Of a DNA stretch of 64,000 nucleotides, positions 54,334-63,281 are shown one piece after another (position 1 is the stretch's first letter; each line of letters opens with the position of its first letter). A model generated the notes under the pieces. It saw only the letters and a program-made list of their open reading frames with translations, searched no databases and was not told where the DNA came from. Made by a program: the position numbers and the translations under genes. Source of the stretch: Capnocytophaga periodontitidis (GTDB lineage Bacteria > Bacteroidota > Bacteroidia > Flavobacteriales > Flavobacteriaceae); contig NZ_JAEFDB010000009.1 of NCBI RefSeq assembly GCF_016126015.1, positions 51,468 through 115,467 on the forward strand. The letters are read 5' to 3'.

Positions 54334-55752
54334 ATGGAACGAATAAGCGTATTTGATATGCTCAAAATAGGGGTAGGACCTTCCAGCTCTCACACTTTAG
54401 GACCTTGGCGTGCTGCCGAGGCTTTCCTCAAGGAATTGAGAGAAAAGCATCTATTGTCCAAAACAACGAAAGTACACATTGATTTGTACGGTTCTCTTTC
54501 CCTTACTGGCAAGGGGCACGCTACCGATTTGGCAGTAATGCTCGGGCTTAGTGGCGCCGACCCTGAGTATGTGCCTATTGAGAGTTTAGACGTAATTATT
54601 ACGGCTATTACAAATAATCAAAAACTTTGCTTGGGTAATGAACAGATTATCAACTTCAACCCTAAAGAAAATATAGTTTTTAACAAAAATTTCTTGCCTT
54701 TTCACGCAAACGGACTCACTTTTACTGCTGAAGGTGACGACTTCAGTTATGCTTCTACTTTCTACTCGGTAGGGGGCGGCTTTATAGTAAAAGAAGGTGA
54801 ACAAGCAATAACTAAAGATGATAACCGACGCAATTTTCCTTTCCCTATCGATAAAGCAGAAGAACTGATAAACTATTGTCGCCAAGAGGGTAAGAAAATA
54901 TCCGAAATAGTTTATGAAAACGAAAAATCCTTGCGCACCGAGGAGCAAATACACAGCGAATTGATGCGTATATGGCATACAATGTTGGAATGCACTTATA
55001 TAGGTTGCCATACCGAGGGGGTACTCCCTGGCGGCTTGCACGTGCGTCGTCGCGCTTATGATATACACAAGAACCTCATTGGGGTAGTTACTTATGATAG
55101 TCCTGAAAATTGGCTGAACTCTATCAAGAAAACGAATATCAAGTTCCGCGAAATCCTCAAATGGGTGAGTTGTTTTTCACTGGCAGTCAATGAAGTGAAT
55201 GCTTCGTTAGGGCGTGTGGTTACCGCACCTACCAATGGTAGTGCAGGAGTAATTCCAGCGGTGTTGCTCTACTATGTAACTATTGAAAACCAACAGGCTA
55301 CCGAAGAGCACATTCAGCAATTTCTTTTGGTGGCAGGCGAGATAGGCAGTCTCTTCAAAAAAGGGGCAACCATCTCGGCGGCTATGGGTGGTTGTCAAGC
55401 CGAGATAGGGGTGTCATCAGCAATGGCGGCAGGTGCGCTCTGTGAACTCTTAGGAGGTTCTCCTGAGCAGGTGCTCATCGCTGCCGAAATAGCAATGGAA
55501 CACCACTTGGGGCTTACTTGTGACCCTATTGGCGGATTGGTGCAAATCCCTTGTATTGAGCGCAATGCTATGGGGGCAATCAAAGCGATTAACGCTGCCG
55601 AATTGGCTATCGAAACCGACCCTAAGAATGCGAAAGTTCCTTTGGATAAGGTTATCAATACAATGTGGCAAACAGCCAAAGATATGAACTCTAAATACAA
55701 AGAAACCTCCGAAGGTGGTTTAGCCGTCGCCGTAAATATGGCAGACTGCTAA
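54334..55752 (+). CDS. sdaA: L-serine ammonia-lyase, iron-sulfur type
   Basis: Deaminates L-serine to pyruvate and ammonia using a 4Fe-4S cluster. 472 residues, single-chain form with beta and alpha parts fused. N-terminal [20 protein letters not shown]; catalytic-domain motifs [40 protein letters not shown] and [21 protein letters not shown]. The Cys in GGCQAE, TCDPIGG and IPCIERN are the expected cluster ligands. Followed by a heptad repeat and folP. Confidence 0.96.
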   Translation: MERISVFDMLKIGVGPSSSHTLGPWRAAEAFLKELREKHLLSKTTKVHIDLYGSLSLTGKGHATDLAVMLGLSGADPEYVPIESLDVIITAITNNQKLCLGNEQIINFNPKENIVFNKNFLPFHANGLTFTAEGDDFSYASTFYSVGGGFIVKEGEQAITKDDNRRNFPFPIDKAEELINYCRQEGKKISEIVYENEKSLRTEEQIHSELMRIWHTMLECTYIGCHTEGVLPGGLHVRRRAYDIHKNLIGVVTYDSPENWLNSIKKTNIKFREILKWVSCFSLAVNEVNASLGRVVTAPTNGSAGVIPAVLLYYVTIENQQATEEHIQQFLLVAGEIGSLFKKGATISAAMGGCQAEIGVSSAMAAGALCELLGGSPEQVLIAAEIAMEHHLGLTCDPIGGLVQIPCIERNAMGAIKAINAAELAIETDPKNAKVPLDKVINTMWQTAKDMNSKYKETSEGGLAVAVNMADC

Positions 55753-55779
55753 CCCCCTAACCCCTAATGCCTGATACCT
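55751..55779 (+). repeat. Heptad repeat abutting the folP start
   Basis: aaccccct, aacccct, aatgcct, gatacct, then ATG: one 8-mer and three 7-mers, ending at the base before the start codon. The unit gatacct also occurs in the array at 3695-3736. Confidence 0.7.
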
Positions 55780-56598
55780 ATGACCATCAATTGTAAAGGA
55801 GAATTGCTCTCTATGGATACCCCCAGAGTGATGGGAATCCTCAATCATACCCCCGACTCTTTTTACGAAGGGAGTCGTGTAACCGAAAAAACACTCTTGC
55901 AACGCGCTGAAACAATGCTCGCTCAAGGGGCTGATTTTATTGATGTAGGGGGCTATAGTACCCGCCCCAATGCGCCTGAAGTTTCACAAACAGAAGAACT
56001 TAATAGGGTAGTACCTGTAGTGCGCTCTTTGGTACAACATTTTCCTGAGATACGTATCTCGGTAGATACTTTTCGCAGTGAAGTAGCACGCCAATCGCTC
56101 TTAGAAGGAGCTTGTATAATCAACGATATTTCTGCTGGACTCTTAGATGAGCAGATGTTGCCCATTGTTGCACAATTTCAGGTACCTTATATTGCGATGC
56201 ATCTTGTAGGTACACCCCAAACAATGCAACAACATACTGATTATAAGGATATCATTAGTGATATCCGCTATTATTTCTCCGAGCGCAAAGCTAAAACCTT
56301 AGAAGCAGGAATTAATGATTTTATAGTAGATGTAGGCTTTGGATTCTCTAAAACCTTAGACCAGAATTACGAAGTTTTGAAGCACTTAGAACTATTTCAG
56401 TGTTTGGGTTGTCCGTTATTGGTAGGTTTTTCCCGCAAGTCGATGTTGTACAAACTGTTAGAAACTGACCCTGCCAATGCACTGAACGCTACTACCATAG
56501 TCAATACCATCGCCTTGATGAAAGGGGCACACATCTTGCGGGTACACGATGTAAAAGAAGCTAAAGAATGTGTAACACTCTTTGAAAAAATACAATGA
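55780..56598 (+). CDS. folP: Dihydropteroate synthase
   Basis: Joins p-aminobenzoate to dihydropterin pyrophosphate in folate synthesis; the sulfonamide target. 272 residues. Motifs: PRVMGILNHTPDSFYEGSR, DFIDVGGYSTRPNAPEVS, RISVDTFRSEVAR, IINDISAG, FIVDVGFGFSKTLDQNYE and LLVGFSRKSML. The start is the ATG that directly follows a heptad repeat. It overlaps the diadenylate cyclase gene by four bases (ATGA), a common folP-cdaA pairing in Bacteroidota. Confidence 0.96.
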   Translation: MTINCKGELLSMDTPRVMGILNHTPDSFYEGSRVTEKTLLQRAETMLAQGADFIDVGGYSTRPNAPEVSQTEELNRVVPVVRSLVQHFPEIRISVDTFRSEVARQSLLEGACIINDISAGLLDEQMLPIVAQFQVPYIAMHLVGTPQTMQQHTDYKDIISDIRYYFSERKAKTLEAGINDFIVDVGFGFSKTLDQNYEVLKHLELFQCLGCPLLVGFSRKSMLYKLLETDPANALNATTIVNTIALMKGAHILRVHDVKEAKECVTLFEKIQ

Positions 56599-57371
56599 AA
56601 CTATTCGATATTTTAGACTTTACAGTTGTCGATGCGATTGATATACTGCTATTTGCATCTCTCTTGTACTACCTCTACCGATTGATTCGGGGTACGGTAG
56701 CTATCAATATTTTTATGGGGATTGTGATTATCTACCTGATATGGAAAATTACTGAAGCCCTGCAAATGCAGTTGCTCAGTAGTATATTAGGTCAGTTTAT
56801 CGGGGTAGGAGTCTTTGCATTAATAGTTGTGTTCCAGCAGGAAATACGTCGATTTTTGCTCACATTGGGCTCTACTAATATCACAGCGCGTAACAAGTTA
56901 CAACGCGTATTTCATTTTTTCAAAGAAAAGGAAATTGTACTCAATATCGAAAGTTTGGTAAATGTATGTTTGAAATTAGGAACTACCAATACAGGAGCAC
57001 TCATCGTTTTAGAACACAATATGCCCCTTGATTTTGTAACTGAAACGGGTGACAAGGTGAATATAGAATTTTCTGAGCCTATTATCGAAAGTATTTTTTA
57101 TAAAAACAGCCCGCTACACGATGGAGCTATAGTGATAAAAGACGACCATATTGTAGCAACAAGAGTGATATTGCCAGTAGCAAGTGAAATCAATTTGCCT
57201 AAACGCTATGGTTTGCGCCACCGCGCCGCTATTTCCATTACCGAAAAAACCGATGCTACTGCATTAGTAGTCTCTGAAGAAACAGGGCATATCTCTTACT
57301 TCAAGAATGGAGCTTTTGTAAAATTCAAAGACCCCGATGAACTCATCAAAGCTATACAAGCTGATTTTTAA
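56595..57371 (+). CDS. cdaA: Membrane diadenylate cyclase (CdaA type)
   Basis: Makes cyclic di-AMP from two ATP. 258 residues: three N-terminal membrane segments (about 15-35, 37-55, 62-82), then the DAC domain with SPLHDGAIVIKDDHI (DGA at 176-178) and YGLRHRAAISI (RHR at 208-210), both catalytic motifs intact. Overlaps folP by 4 bases. No potassium transporter or c-di-AMP phosphodiesterase is adjacent. Confidence 0.95.
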   Translation: MKLFDILDFTVVDAIDILLFASLLYYLYRLIRGTVAINIFMGIVIIYLIWKITEALQMQLLSSILGQFIGVGVFALIVVFQQEIRRFLLTLGSTNITARNKLQRVFHFFKEKEIVLNIESLVNVCLKLGTTNTGALIVLEHNMPLDFVTETGDKVNIEFSEPIIESIFYKNSPLHDGAIVIKDDHIVATRVILPVASEINLPKRYGLRHRAAISITEKTDATALVVSEETGHISYFKNGAFVKFKDPDELIKAIQADF

Positions 57372-57391
57372 AATTGCTTTTGTATCACACA

Positions 57392-57441
57392 CATTGTCAA
57401 AGTCCTTAATTGCCGGTGCGGCTCGCACCTTTGATAAAGTT
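57392..57441. repeat. Nested palindromic REP-like element, copy 2
   Basis: Inner hairpin GTGCG-GCT-CGCAC (57416-57428) identical to copy 1; right arm CTTTGATAAAGTT (57429-57441); left arm CATTGTCAAAG (57392-57402) partly degenerate. Confidence 0.75.
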
Positions 57442-57465
57442 TAAAACTCCTAATGATAATATGAT

Positions 57466-57945
57466 ATGAAGTTCCTGTTTTTAATACTTTTTTTTAGCTT
57501 ATACAACCTCTGTTTTAGCCAACTTTCCACAGCAATGCAATGGGAAAAACTTTATAGAGGCTCTATCGACAGTGTGATAGTAGTGAGTAGCAGTGGCTAT
57601 ACTAAAGAAACCTCGCCTAATATAGAAGGATTTCCTGAAGAACAAATTGTTGAGACAATTAAAAAAATCCACTATAACAAAGGAGTTAAATTGTTAAACG
57701 CTTTACAACAAAAGAAATCGTTTAACGAAGCCTATCCTTTGGTTAATGATGTATGTGATACTTTCTATTTTTATAGAAACGGACAGCAAAAAATGACTCT
57801 CATTTTCACATCTTCTACTAAAGCAGTTACTATTTACAGAGGTGATGACCTTATTTTTGCAGGTTCAGCCACACCTTTCCTACAAAAGAAAATAGGAAAA
57901 ACTCTTGGCTATAATTTCAGGAAGATAGAGGGACTAAATAGGTAA
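57466..57945 (+). CDS. Secreted protein of unknown function
   Basis: 159 residues. Sec signal MKFLFLILFFSLYNLCFSQ; mature part alpha/beta with a single Cys, in VNDVCDTFYFY, and the ends FAGSATPFLQKKIGKTLGY. No family recognised. It is preceded by a REP-like element and followed by a TTTGCTA-type repeat. It stands alone between cdaA and a convergent FAH-family gene. Confidence 0.65.
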   Translation: MKFLFLILFFSLYNLCFSQLSTAMQWEKLYRGSIDSVIVVSSSGYTKETSPNIEGFPEEQIVETIKKIHYNKGVKLLNALQQKKSFNEAYPLVNDVCDTFYFYRNGQQKMTLIFTSSTKAVTIYRGDDLIFAGSATPFLQKKIGKTLGYNFRKIEGLNR

Positions 57946-57972
57946 AATTACACTCGGGGGCTAACTCCCAAA

Positions 57973-58000
57973 TTTGCTAATTTCCAAATTATCTAATTTT
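57973..58000 (+). repeat. Heptad-periodic TTTGCTA-type repeat between convergent genes
   Basis: tttgcta, atttcca, aattatc, taatttt. It overlaps the last codons of the FAH-family gene on the other strand (ends 57989). Confidence 0.5.
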
Positions 58001-58600
58001 CAAGCTAAAACTCTTCTCATCTCCTAAAAATCCCTCTAATAAGTCACCTGCCACTACTTTCCCTGCTCCTTTGGGCGTTCCTGTAAAGATAAGGTCGCCT
58101 TTGCGAAGGGTAAAGTACTGTGATACTTCGGCAATGATAGTGTCAAAGCCTCTAAGCATTTGTTTCGTATTGCCCTCTTGTACAGTAGAGCCGTTTTTAT
58201 CTAAGTGAAACTCAATAGGGGAGGAGTTGCTAAACATTTCTTTAGATACAAATTTTCCTACGATAGCCGAGCCGTCAAAAGCCTTTGCTTGCTCCCAAGA
58301 CAGCCCTTTTTGGCTCAATTCAGTTTGTAGATCGCAAGCCGTAAAATCAATACCCACAGCAATCTCGTTGTAATATTTATGCGCAAACTTCTCCGAAATA
58401 CACTTCCCATTTTGGTTGATTTTCAGCACTAATTCTATTTCGTAATACAAATCCTGTGTAAAATCAGGAATGTAATAAGGAATCTCGAGGTTGTGGATAG
58501 CTGTGTCAGGTTTCATAAACACTACTATAGGTTGATGTGGTGTTTGATTGTTTTCTTCGATAGTCTCGCGGTAATTTCTTCCTATACAAATGATTTTCAT
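57989..58600 (-). CDS. Fumarylacetoacetate hydrolase-family protein
   Basis: 203 residues from MKIICIGRNYRETIEENNQ. The frame is open to 58810 but that would run across the promoter and into purC. FAH-fold motifs: VFMKPDTAIHNLEIPYY, LYYEIELVLKI (metal-binding Glu pair), GIDFTACDLQ, KAFDGSAIVG and LRKGDLIFTGTPKGAG. The family includes acylpyruvate hydrolases and oxaloacetate decarboxylases (YcgM-like); the substrate here is not determined. Confidence 0.9.
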   Translation of the reverse strand: MKIICIGRNYRETIEENNQTPHQPIVVFMKPDTAIHNLEIPYYIPDFTQDLYYEIELVLKINQNGKCISEKFAHKYYNEIAVGIDFTACDLQTELSQKGLSWEQAKAFDGSAIVGKFVSKEMFSNSSPIEFHLDKNGSTVQEGNTKQMLRGFDTIIAEVSQYFTLRKGDLIFTGTPKGAGKVVAGDLLEGFLGDEKSFSLKIR

Positions 58601-58634
58601 AGTCTTTACTTTTTTACGTATAAAAATGATATTG

Positions 58635-58642
58635 CAAAAGTA
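58635..58642 (-). promoter_or_regulatory. -7 box TACTTTTG of the FAH-family gene
   Basis: Perfect match on the minus strand, 34 bases before the ATG at 58600. Confidence 0.65.
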
Positions 58643-58655
58643 GTATTTTTTCATA

Positions 58656-58683
58656 ATTCGTAACTCGTAATTCGTAATTATTT
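58656..58683 (+). repeat. ATTCGTA heptad module before the purC -7 box
   Basis: attcgta, actcgta, attcgta, attattt, then two bases and TACCTTTG. Nearly identical to the module at 61861-61888; it occupies the place of a -33 element. Confidence 0.85.
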
Positions 58684-58685
58684 TA

Positions 58686-58693
58686 TACCTTTG
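58686..58693 (+). promoter_or_regulatory. -7 box TACCTTTG of purC
   Basis: Perfect match 36 bases before the start; no TTG at the -33 distance, which is taken by heptad repeats. Confidence 0.7.
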
Positions 58694-58729
58694 CCCCGAA
58701 AAAAGAGATTTTAAAAACTTTTTACGAAG

Positions 58730-59683
58730 ATGAATACCATAACAAAAACAAACTTTAAATTCCCTAAACAAAAGTCTGTTTACAGAGGGAAAGTACGTGA
58801 TGTGTATCAATTAAAAGATGATACCCTCATTATGATTGCCACCGATCGTATTTCAGCTTTCGATGCCATTCTACCCAAAGGCATCCCTTATAAAGGTCAG
58901 ATACTAAACCAAATAGCTGTAAAATTCTTGCAACAAACTGAAGATATTGTGCCTAATTGGCTTATAGCCTCTCCCGACCCTAACGTCTCTATAGGTCAAG
59001 TGTGCGAACCTCTAAAAGTAGAAATGGTGATTCGCGGTTATCTTGCAGGTCACTCAGCTCGTCTCTACAAAAATGGTGTGCGCAAGCTCTCAGGCGTGCC
59101 TTTACCAGAAGGATTGCGCGAGTTTGATATGTTCCCTCAACACCCCATTATCACCCCTGCTACTAAGGCAGAACAAGGTTTGCACGACGAGGATATCTCA
59201 CGTGAAGAAATCATTCGCCGCGGAATTGTAAATGAAGACGATTATCGTTTGATGGAAAAATATACCTATGCCCTCTTCGCACGAGGTACCGAAATTGCTT
59301 CTAAACACGGTTTGATTTTGGTAGATACCAAATATGAGTTCGGTAAAACCCGCGATGGTGAAATCGTACTCATCGACGAAATTCACACCCCCGATTCTTC
59401 CCGTTATTTCTATAAAGAAGGCTATGAAGAACGCCAAGAAAATGGCGAACCTCAAATCCAACTCTCCAAAGAATTTGTACGCCAGTGGCTCATCTCACAA
59501 GGCTTCCAAGGCGAAAAAGGACAAAAAATACCAGCGATGAGTGATGAATATGTACAATCCGTTTCCGATCGTTATATCGAACTCTATGAAAATATTATGG
59601 GTGAAAAATTCCTCCCTGCCGATACTACCGATATAGAAAACCGCATCTACGACAATATATTACGATTTTTACAAAACCAATAA
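58730..59683 (+). CDS. purC: SAICAR synthase
   Basis: Phosphoribosylaminoimidazole-succinocarboxamide synthase of purine synthesis. 317 residues, the longer eukaryote-like/Bacteroidota form. Motifs: [32 protein letters not shown] (shown in part), [52 protein letters not shown]. Single gene with a heptad module in its promoter. It diverges from the FAH-family gene. Confidence 0.97.
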   Translation: MNTITKTNFKFPKQKSVYRGKVRDVYQLKDDTLIMIATDRISAFDAILPKGIPYKGQILNQIAVKFLQQTEDIVPNWLIASPDPNVSIGQVCEPLKVEMVIRGYLAGHSARLYKNGVRKLSGVPLPEGLREFDMFPQHPIITPATKAEQGLHDEDISREEIIRRGIVNEDDYRLMEKYTYALFARGTEIASKHGLILVDTKYEFGKTRDGEIVLIDEIHTPDSSRYFYKEGYEERQENGEPQIQLSKEFVRQWLISQGFQGEKGQKIPAMSDEYVQSVSDRYIELYENIMGEKFLPADTTDIENRIYDNILRFLQNQ

Positions 59684-59717
59684 TCAAAGAATCAATAAAA
59701 ATAGCATTCTTGCTTCT

Positions 59718-59768
59718 ACTTTGCCAAAGTTTCTAATTGTCCATTGTGGCTTGCACCTTTGGCAAAGT
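59718..59768. repeat. Nested palindromic REP-like element, copy 3
   Basis: Outer arms ACTTTGCCAAAG (59718-59729) and CTTTGGCAAAGT (59757-59768) pair perfectly over 12 bp; the inner hairpin TTGTG-GCT-TGCAC is a G-U-tolerant form of the other copies. Confidence 0.82.
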
Positions 59769-59821
59769 TAGTCTCAAATTGTGTCAAAACACTGAGACTT
59801 TTGTTAATTATTAATTGTCAA

Positions 59822-60949
59822 TTGAACCACGACGTCTACATATCATTAGGGAGTAACTTAGGAAACCGCAAAGCCTACCTACAGCAAGCCATTGAAGGCA
59901 TCGCTATGCGAGTAGGTACCATTGTGGATATAGCTCCTATCTACGAAACACCCTCTTGGGGATTTTCTGGCGAGGCTTTCCTCAACACTTGTCTGCTCTG
60001 CCGCACCTTCCTCTCTCCTGAGCAGGTGCTAATGCAACTCTTGCAAATAGAACACGAACTAGGGCGCGAACGTATGCCTCACTCTAAAGGCTACCAATCG
60101 CGTACAATTGACCTCGATATACTTTTCTATGACGATGAAGTGATTCATACCGATAGACTTACCATACCGCATCCTCTCTTGCAACACCGTAAGTTTGTGC
60201 TTAAGCCTTTAGCTAATATCGATGACCTCAAAGTACACCCCGTACTTAAAAAAACAGTTGCCCAACTACTCCGAACTACTGATGATACCTCACCCGTGCA
60301 ACGCTTGTCCGATCAACTGTCATTTCCCGCACAAAAGTCGCCGTTTTTGAATTATAAGTACATCGCTATTGAAGGTAATATAGGATCTGGTAAAACTACC
60401 TTGGCAACTAAAATCGCCAAAGACTTCAATGCTAAACTGATTTTAGAACAGTTTTCCGATAATCCTTTCTTGCCTAAATTCTATGAAAATCCTAAACAAT
60501 ACGGCTTTACACTCGAAATGTCGTTCCTTACTGAACGATACCAACAAATGCGCGAACAATTAGCACAAACCGACTTGTTTAAAGAGTTTGTCGTTTCCGA
60601 TTACGATATCTTCAAATCCCTCATTTTCTCTAAGGTAACTCTTACTGATGATGAATTTGTGTTGTACCGCAAACTCTTCTATATTCTCTATAGCCAAATC
60701 ATCAAACCCGATTTGTACGTATTCCTCTATCAAAATACCGACCGCCTTATTGAGAATATCAAAAAACGCGGTAGGGAATACGAACAGAACATCTCCCCTG
60801 ATTATCTGAAAAAGATACATTATGGCTATTTGGATTTTATACAGAAGAATACCGCTATCAATTCTCTTATCATCGATGTAACCGACCTTGATTTTGTGCA
60901 ACACTACACTCATTACGAGTTTATCATTGAAAAAATCCGTGAGAATTAA
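59822..60949 (+). CDS. folK: Bifunctional FolK (HPPK) - deoxynucleoside kinase fusion
   Basis: 375 residues from a TTG giving (M)NHDVYISLGSNLGNRKAYL. There is no ATG in the frame near the conserved start, and the longer TTG at 59744 lies inside a REP-like element, so the inner TTG is preferred. Residues 1-150 are HPPK, with PSWGFSGEAFLNTCL, HELGRERMPHSKGYQSRTID and RLTIPHPLLQHRKFVLKPL. Residues 180-375 are a dNK-type kinase with P-loop IAIEGNIGSGKTTLATKI, ERYQQMREQL and IKKRGREYEQNIS. The fusion is known in Flavobacteriia. It gives the pterin step before FolP plus nucleoside salvage. Confidence 0.9.
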   Translation: MNHDVYISLGSNLGNRKAYLQQAIEGIAMRVGTIVDIAPIYETPSWGFSGEAFLNTCLLCRTFLSPEQVLMQLLQIEHELGRERMPHSKGYQSRTIDLDILFYDDEVIHTDRLTIPHPLLQHRKFVLKPLANIDDLKVHPVLKKTVAQLLRTTDDTSPVQRLSDQLSFPAQKSPFLNYKYIAIEGNIGSGKTTLATKIAKDFNAKLILEQFSDNPFLPKFYENPKQYGFTLEMSFLTERYQQMREQLAQTDLFKEFVVSDYDIFKSLIFSKVTLTDDEFVLYRKLFYILYSQIIKPDLYVFLYQNTDRLIENIKKRGREYEQNISPDYLKKIHYGYLDFIQKNTAINSLIIDVTDLDFVQHYTHYEFIIEKIREN

Positions 60950-60952
60950 GCT

Positions 60953-61831
60953 ATGAAATGTACATTTTTGCTTTTAGTATTTTCTACAATTGCCCTCAAC
61001 CATTGTAATACTCAATCATCTACCTCTACCGCTGTTAAAGAGCCTGAAGTAATGACCATTCCTTTTAGCGATGATATTTCTCTACAATGGGATGTCGCTT
61101 CTCAACAACTACTTCAAAACACCAATTATCAACGCTATCAAGAAGATAGTAAGGCTATCACTCTATTGCTTAATAGTATTACTGATACTACAAATCTTAA
61201 AGTAATGGTCTGTTCCAAAGAAAAACCATTGCGCAAAGGTGATGTAGCTTTTCTTTATTTGCAAAAAACACTAAATATTCCTTTGTTTCAATGTTTTTAT
61301 ATCCAATTTGATGTATTTGAGAAAAAATGTACTTATCCTTCAAACTTACTGAATTATGTAGAAAAATATCGGACAGAAGTACAACAAAAGCTGCGTACAT
61401 ACCTTGGAAAATCCTTGTCTAATGCAAAAATTGGCGTACAAGCAACACTAAACTACACCGATACAAATCGAGATTATGCTGAGGCAGTTATTGTAAATTA
61501 CTCAGGTAAACCTATTGAAATCAATATTTATTATGTGTTTCACTTTGGTTTACAATATGAAGATGAGAATGGTAAAGCTAAAGATATACAAGGTTGTCCA
61601 CCTCCTTCTGTACCTCCAGCAAATTTAGATGATTGCAAAATAACTTTGCAGAAAGGTGAGAAATACAACCTTGTCTATTACATAATTGATAAAATGATCA
61701 ATTGCCAAGACATAATAGACTTTGATAAACCGGTTGTAAAAATCCGTGCTTCTATACGTTACAAGTATCCAAATGATAAGAAATATAAGATAGCCTATAC
61801 CAATTGGATAACTTATGAAAAACGCCCTTAA
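60953..61831 (+). CDS. Probable lipoprotein of unknown function
   Basis: 292 residues. N-terminal MKCTFLLLVFSTIALNHC followed by a Ser/Thr-rich stretch, probably a lipoprotein signal with a weak lipobox (Cys18). The mature part is mixed; residues about 160-285 are beta-rich and Ig-like (AVIVNYSGKPIEINIYYVF, VVKIRASIRYKYPNDKKY), with three Cys in a QGCPPPSVPPANLDDC region and one later. No family recognised. It starts three bases after the folK-dNK stop. Confidence 0.65.
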   Translation: MKCTFLLLVFSTIALNHCNTQSSTSTAVKEPEVMTIPFSDDISLQWDVASQQLLQNTNYQRYQEDSKAITLLLNSITDTTNLKVMVCSKEKPLRKGDVAFLYLQKTLNIPLFQCFYIQFDVFEKKCTYPSNLLNYVEKYRTEVQQKLRTYLGKSLSNAKIGVQATLNYTDTNRDYAEAVIVNYSGKPIEINIYYVFHFGLQYEDENGKAKDIQGCPPPSVPPANLDDCKITLQKGEKYNLVYYIIDKMINCQDIIDFDKPVVKIRASIRYKYPNDKKYKIAYTNWITYEKRP

Positions 61832-61860
61832 TATTTTCCTCTTAACAAATTATTTTCGCT

Positions 61861-61888
61861 ATTCGTAACTCGTATTTCGTAATTATTT
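61861..61888 (+). repeat. ATTCGTA heptad module before the cysN -7 box
   Basis: attcgta, actcgta, tttcgta, attattt, one base, then TATCTTTG. 26 of 28 positions match the purC module. Confidence 0.88.
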
Positions 61889-61889
61889 G

Positions 61890-61897
61890 TATCTTTG
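61890..61897 (+). promoter_or_regulatory. -7 box TATCTTTG of cysN
   Basis: Perfect TAnnTTTG match 26 bases before the ATG, right after the heptad module. Confidence 0.7.
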
Positions 61898-61923
61898 CCA
61901 AAAATTGACTTTATAGATTACAA

Positions 61924-63165
61924 ATGAATATATTACGATTTATCACCGCAGGTAGTGTAGACGACGGTAAAAGTACTCTCATCGGTCGTTTGTTATATGA
62001 TAGTAAAAGCATTTTAGCCGACCAGCTTGAGGCACTCGAACAACAATCTAAAAATAAGAACAATGATGGTATAGACCTCGCTATCCTCACCGATGGTCTT
62101 CGTGCAGAACGTGAACAAGGTATTACTATCGATGTGGCTTATCGCTATTTTGCAACCCCTAAACGCAAATTTATCATCGCCGATGCCCCTGGTCATACGC
62201 AGTACACCCGCAATATGATTACTGGCGCCTCTAATTCCGAGCTTATTATCATTCTGGTAGATGCTCGTAATGGTGTAACCGAACAAACTCGCCGCCATTC
62301 TATCATAGCCTCTCTGCTCAATATTCCAGAGGTAGTTGTAGCTGTAAACAAAATGGATTTGGTAGGCTATAGTGAAGAGGTATTCAAAAATATCCAGCAA
62401 GAGTATGAAGGCATAGCCAAACGTTTAGGATTGAAAAGTGTGCACTATTTCCCAATTTCGGCTTTTGTAGGTGATAATATTGTGAATACCACCGAAGCAA
62501 TGCCTTGGTACAAAGGAAATTCATTATTAGACTTCTTAGAAACTATAGAAATCAACAAAGATAATTACGATCAACCTCGTTTTCAGGTACAGTATGTAAT
62601 ACGCCCTCAAACTGAAGCCTTACACGACTATCGCGGTTACGCAGGACAAATCATATCGGGTGTTTATCGCAAAGGCGATGCTATAGTGGTACTCCCTGAA
62701 GGTATCAAGACTAAAATCAGCAAGATAGAGCACAATGGCGAAGAAGTGGCTGAAGCCAAAGCAGGTGACCCTGTAGTGTTACATATCGAAGATGATATCG
62801 ATATTTCTCGTGGCGACTATTTTGCCAAACAAGGAGCTGAACCTCAGCAAGGTCAGGATATAGAAGCCCTTGTGTGCTGGATGGATAAACGTGAATTGCG
62901 CGAGGGCAATAAGTACTTGTTACAACAACGCAGTAGGATTGTAAAAGCCGTTGTAAAGGAAATTGAATACAAAATTGATGTCAATACCCTTGACCAAACT
63001 GAAGGAGTAGAAAGCGTAAAACTCAACGAAATAGCAAAAATCCGACTCAAAACAGCTGCCCCTTTAGTATATGATGCATTCCAAAGCAATCCTCCGATGG
63101 GTAGCGCCATCCTCATTGATGAGACTAGCAATGCTACCGTAGGAGCTGTGATGATTGAACATTGA
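61924..63165 (+). CDS. cysN: Sulfate adenylyltransferase large subunit, GTPase
   Basis: Regulatory GTPase of ATP sulfurylase, which activates sulfate to APS. 413 residues. EF-Tu-like motifs: TAGSVDDGKSTLIGRLLYD (P-loop), the switch segment REQGITIDVAYRYF, IADAPGHTQYTRNM (DxxG) and VAVNKMDLVGY (NKxD). Two beta domains follow. There is no APS-kinase extension. Its catalytic partner cysD, normally directly upstream, is absent: the gene upstream is an unrelated lipoprotein and cysN has its own promoter. Confidence 0.94.
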   Translation: MNILRFITAGSVDDGKSTLIGRLLYDSKSILADQLEALEQQSKNKNNDGIDLAILTDGLRAEREQGITIDVAYRYFATPKRKFIIADAPGHTQYTRNMITGASNSELIIILVDARNGVTEQTRRHSIIASLLNIPEVVVAVNKMDLVGYSEEVFKNIQQEYEGIAKRLGLKSVHYFPISAFVGDNIVNTTEAMPWYKGNSLLDFLETIEINKDNYDQPRFQVQYVIRPQTEALHDYRGYAGQIISGVYRKGDAIVVLPEGIKTKISKIEHNGEEVAEAKAGDPVVLHIEDDIDISRGDYFAKQGAEPQQGQDIEALVCWMDKRELREGNKYLLQQRSRIVKAVVKEIEYKIDVNTLDQTEGVESVKLNEIAKIRLKTAAPLVYDAFQSNPPMGSAILIDETSNATVGAVMIEH

Positions 63166-63243
63166 TAATTTTTTCAATAGTTTCTCAATACATATAGGAA
63201 TGTTAAATAACGTTAAAAAAGAAAAGGGTATATGTATTATGTT

Positions 63244-63251
63244 TATATTTG
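63244..63251 (+). promoter_or_regulatory. -7 box TATATTTG
   Basis: TAnnTTTG match 30 bases before the start of the 136-residue protein. Confidence 0.6.
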
Positions 63252-63281
63252 CACTTGAATAACATATAAAAAATAAAGCGT

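Noticed and set aside
54586..55068. 160-codon minus-strand frame opposite sdaA
   Set aside because: Shadow of the conserved serine dehydratase sequence; no promoter box.
58601..58810. N-terminal extension of the FAH-family gene
   Set aside because: Would overlap purC and its promoter and carries no conserved residues; the Met at 58600 fits the family start and lies just after a -7 box.
59744..59821. Upstream TTG start of folK-dNK
   Set aside because: It lies inside the REP-like palindrome and adds 26 non-conserved residues; the TTG at 59822 is closer to the family start.
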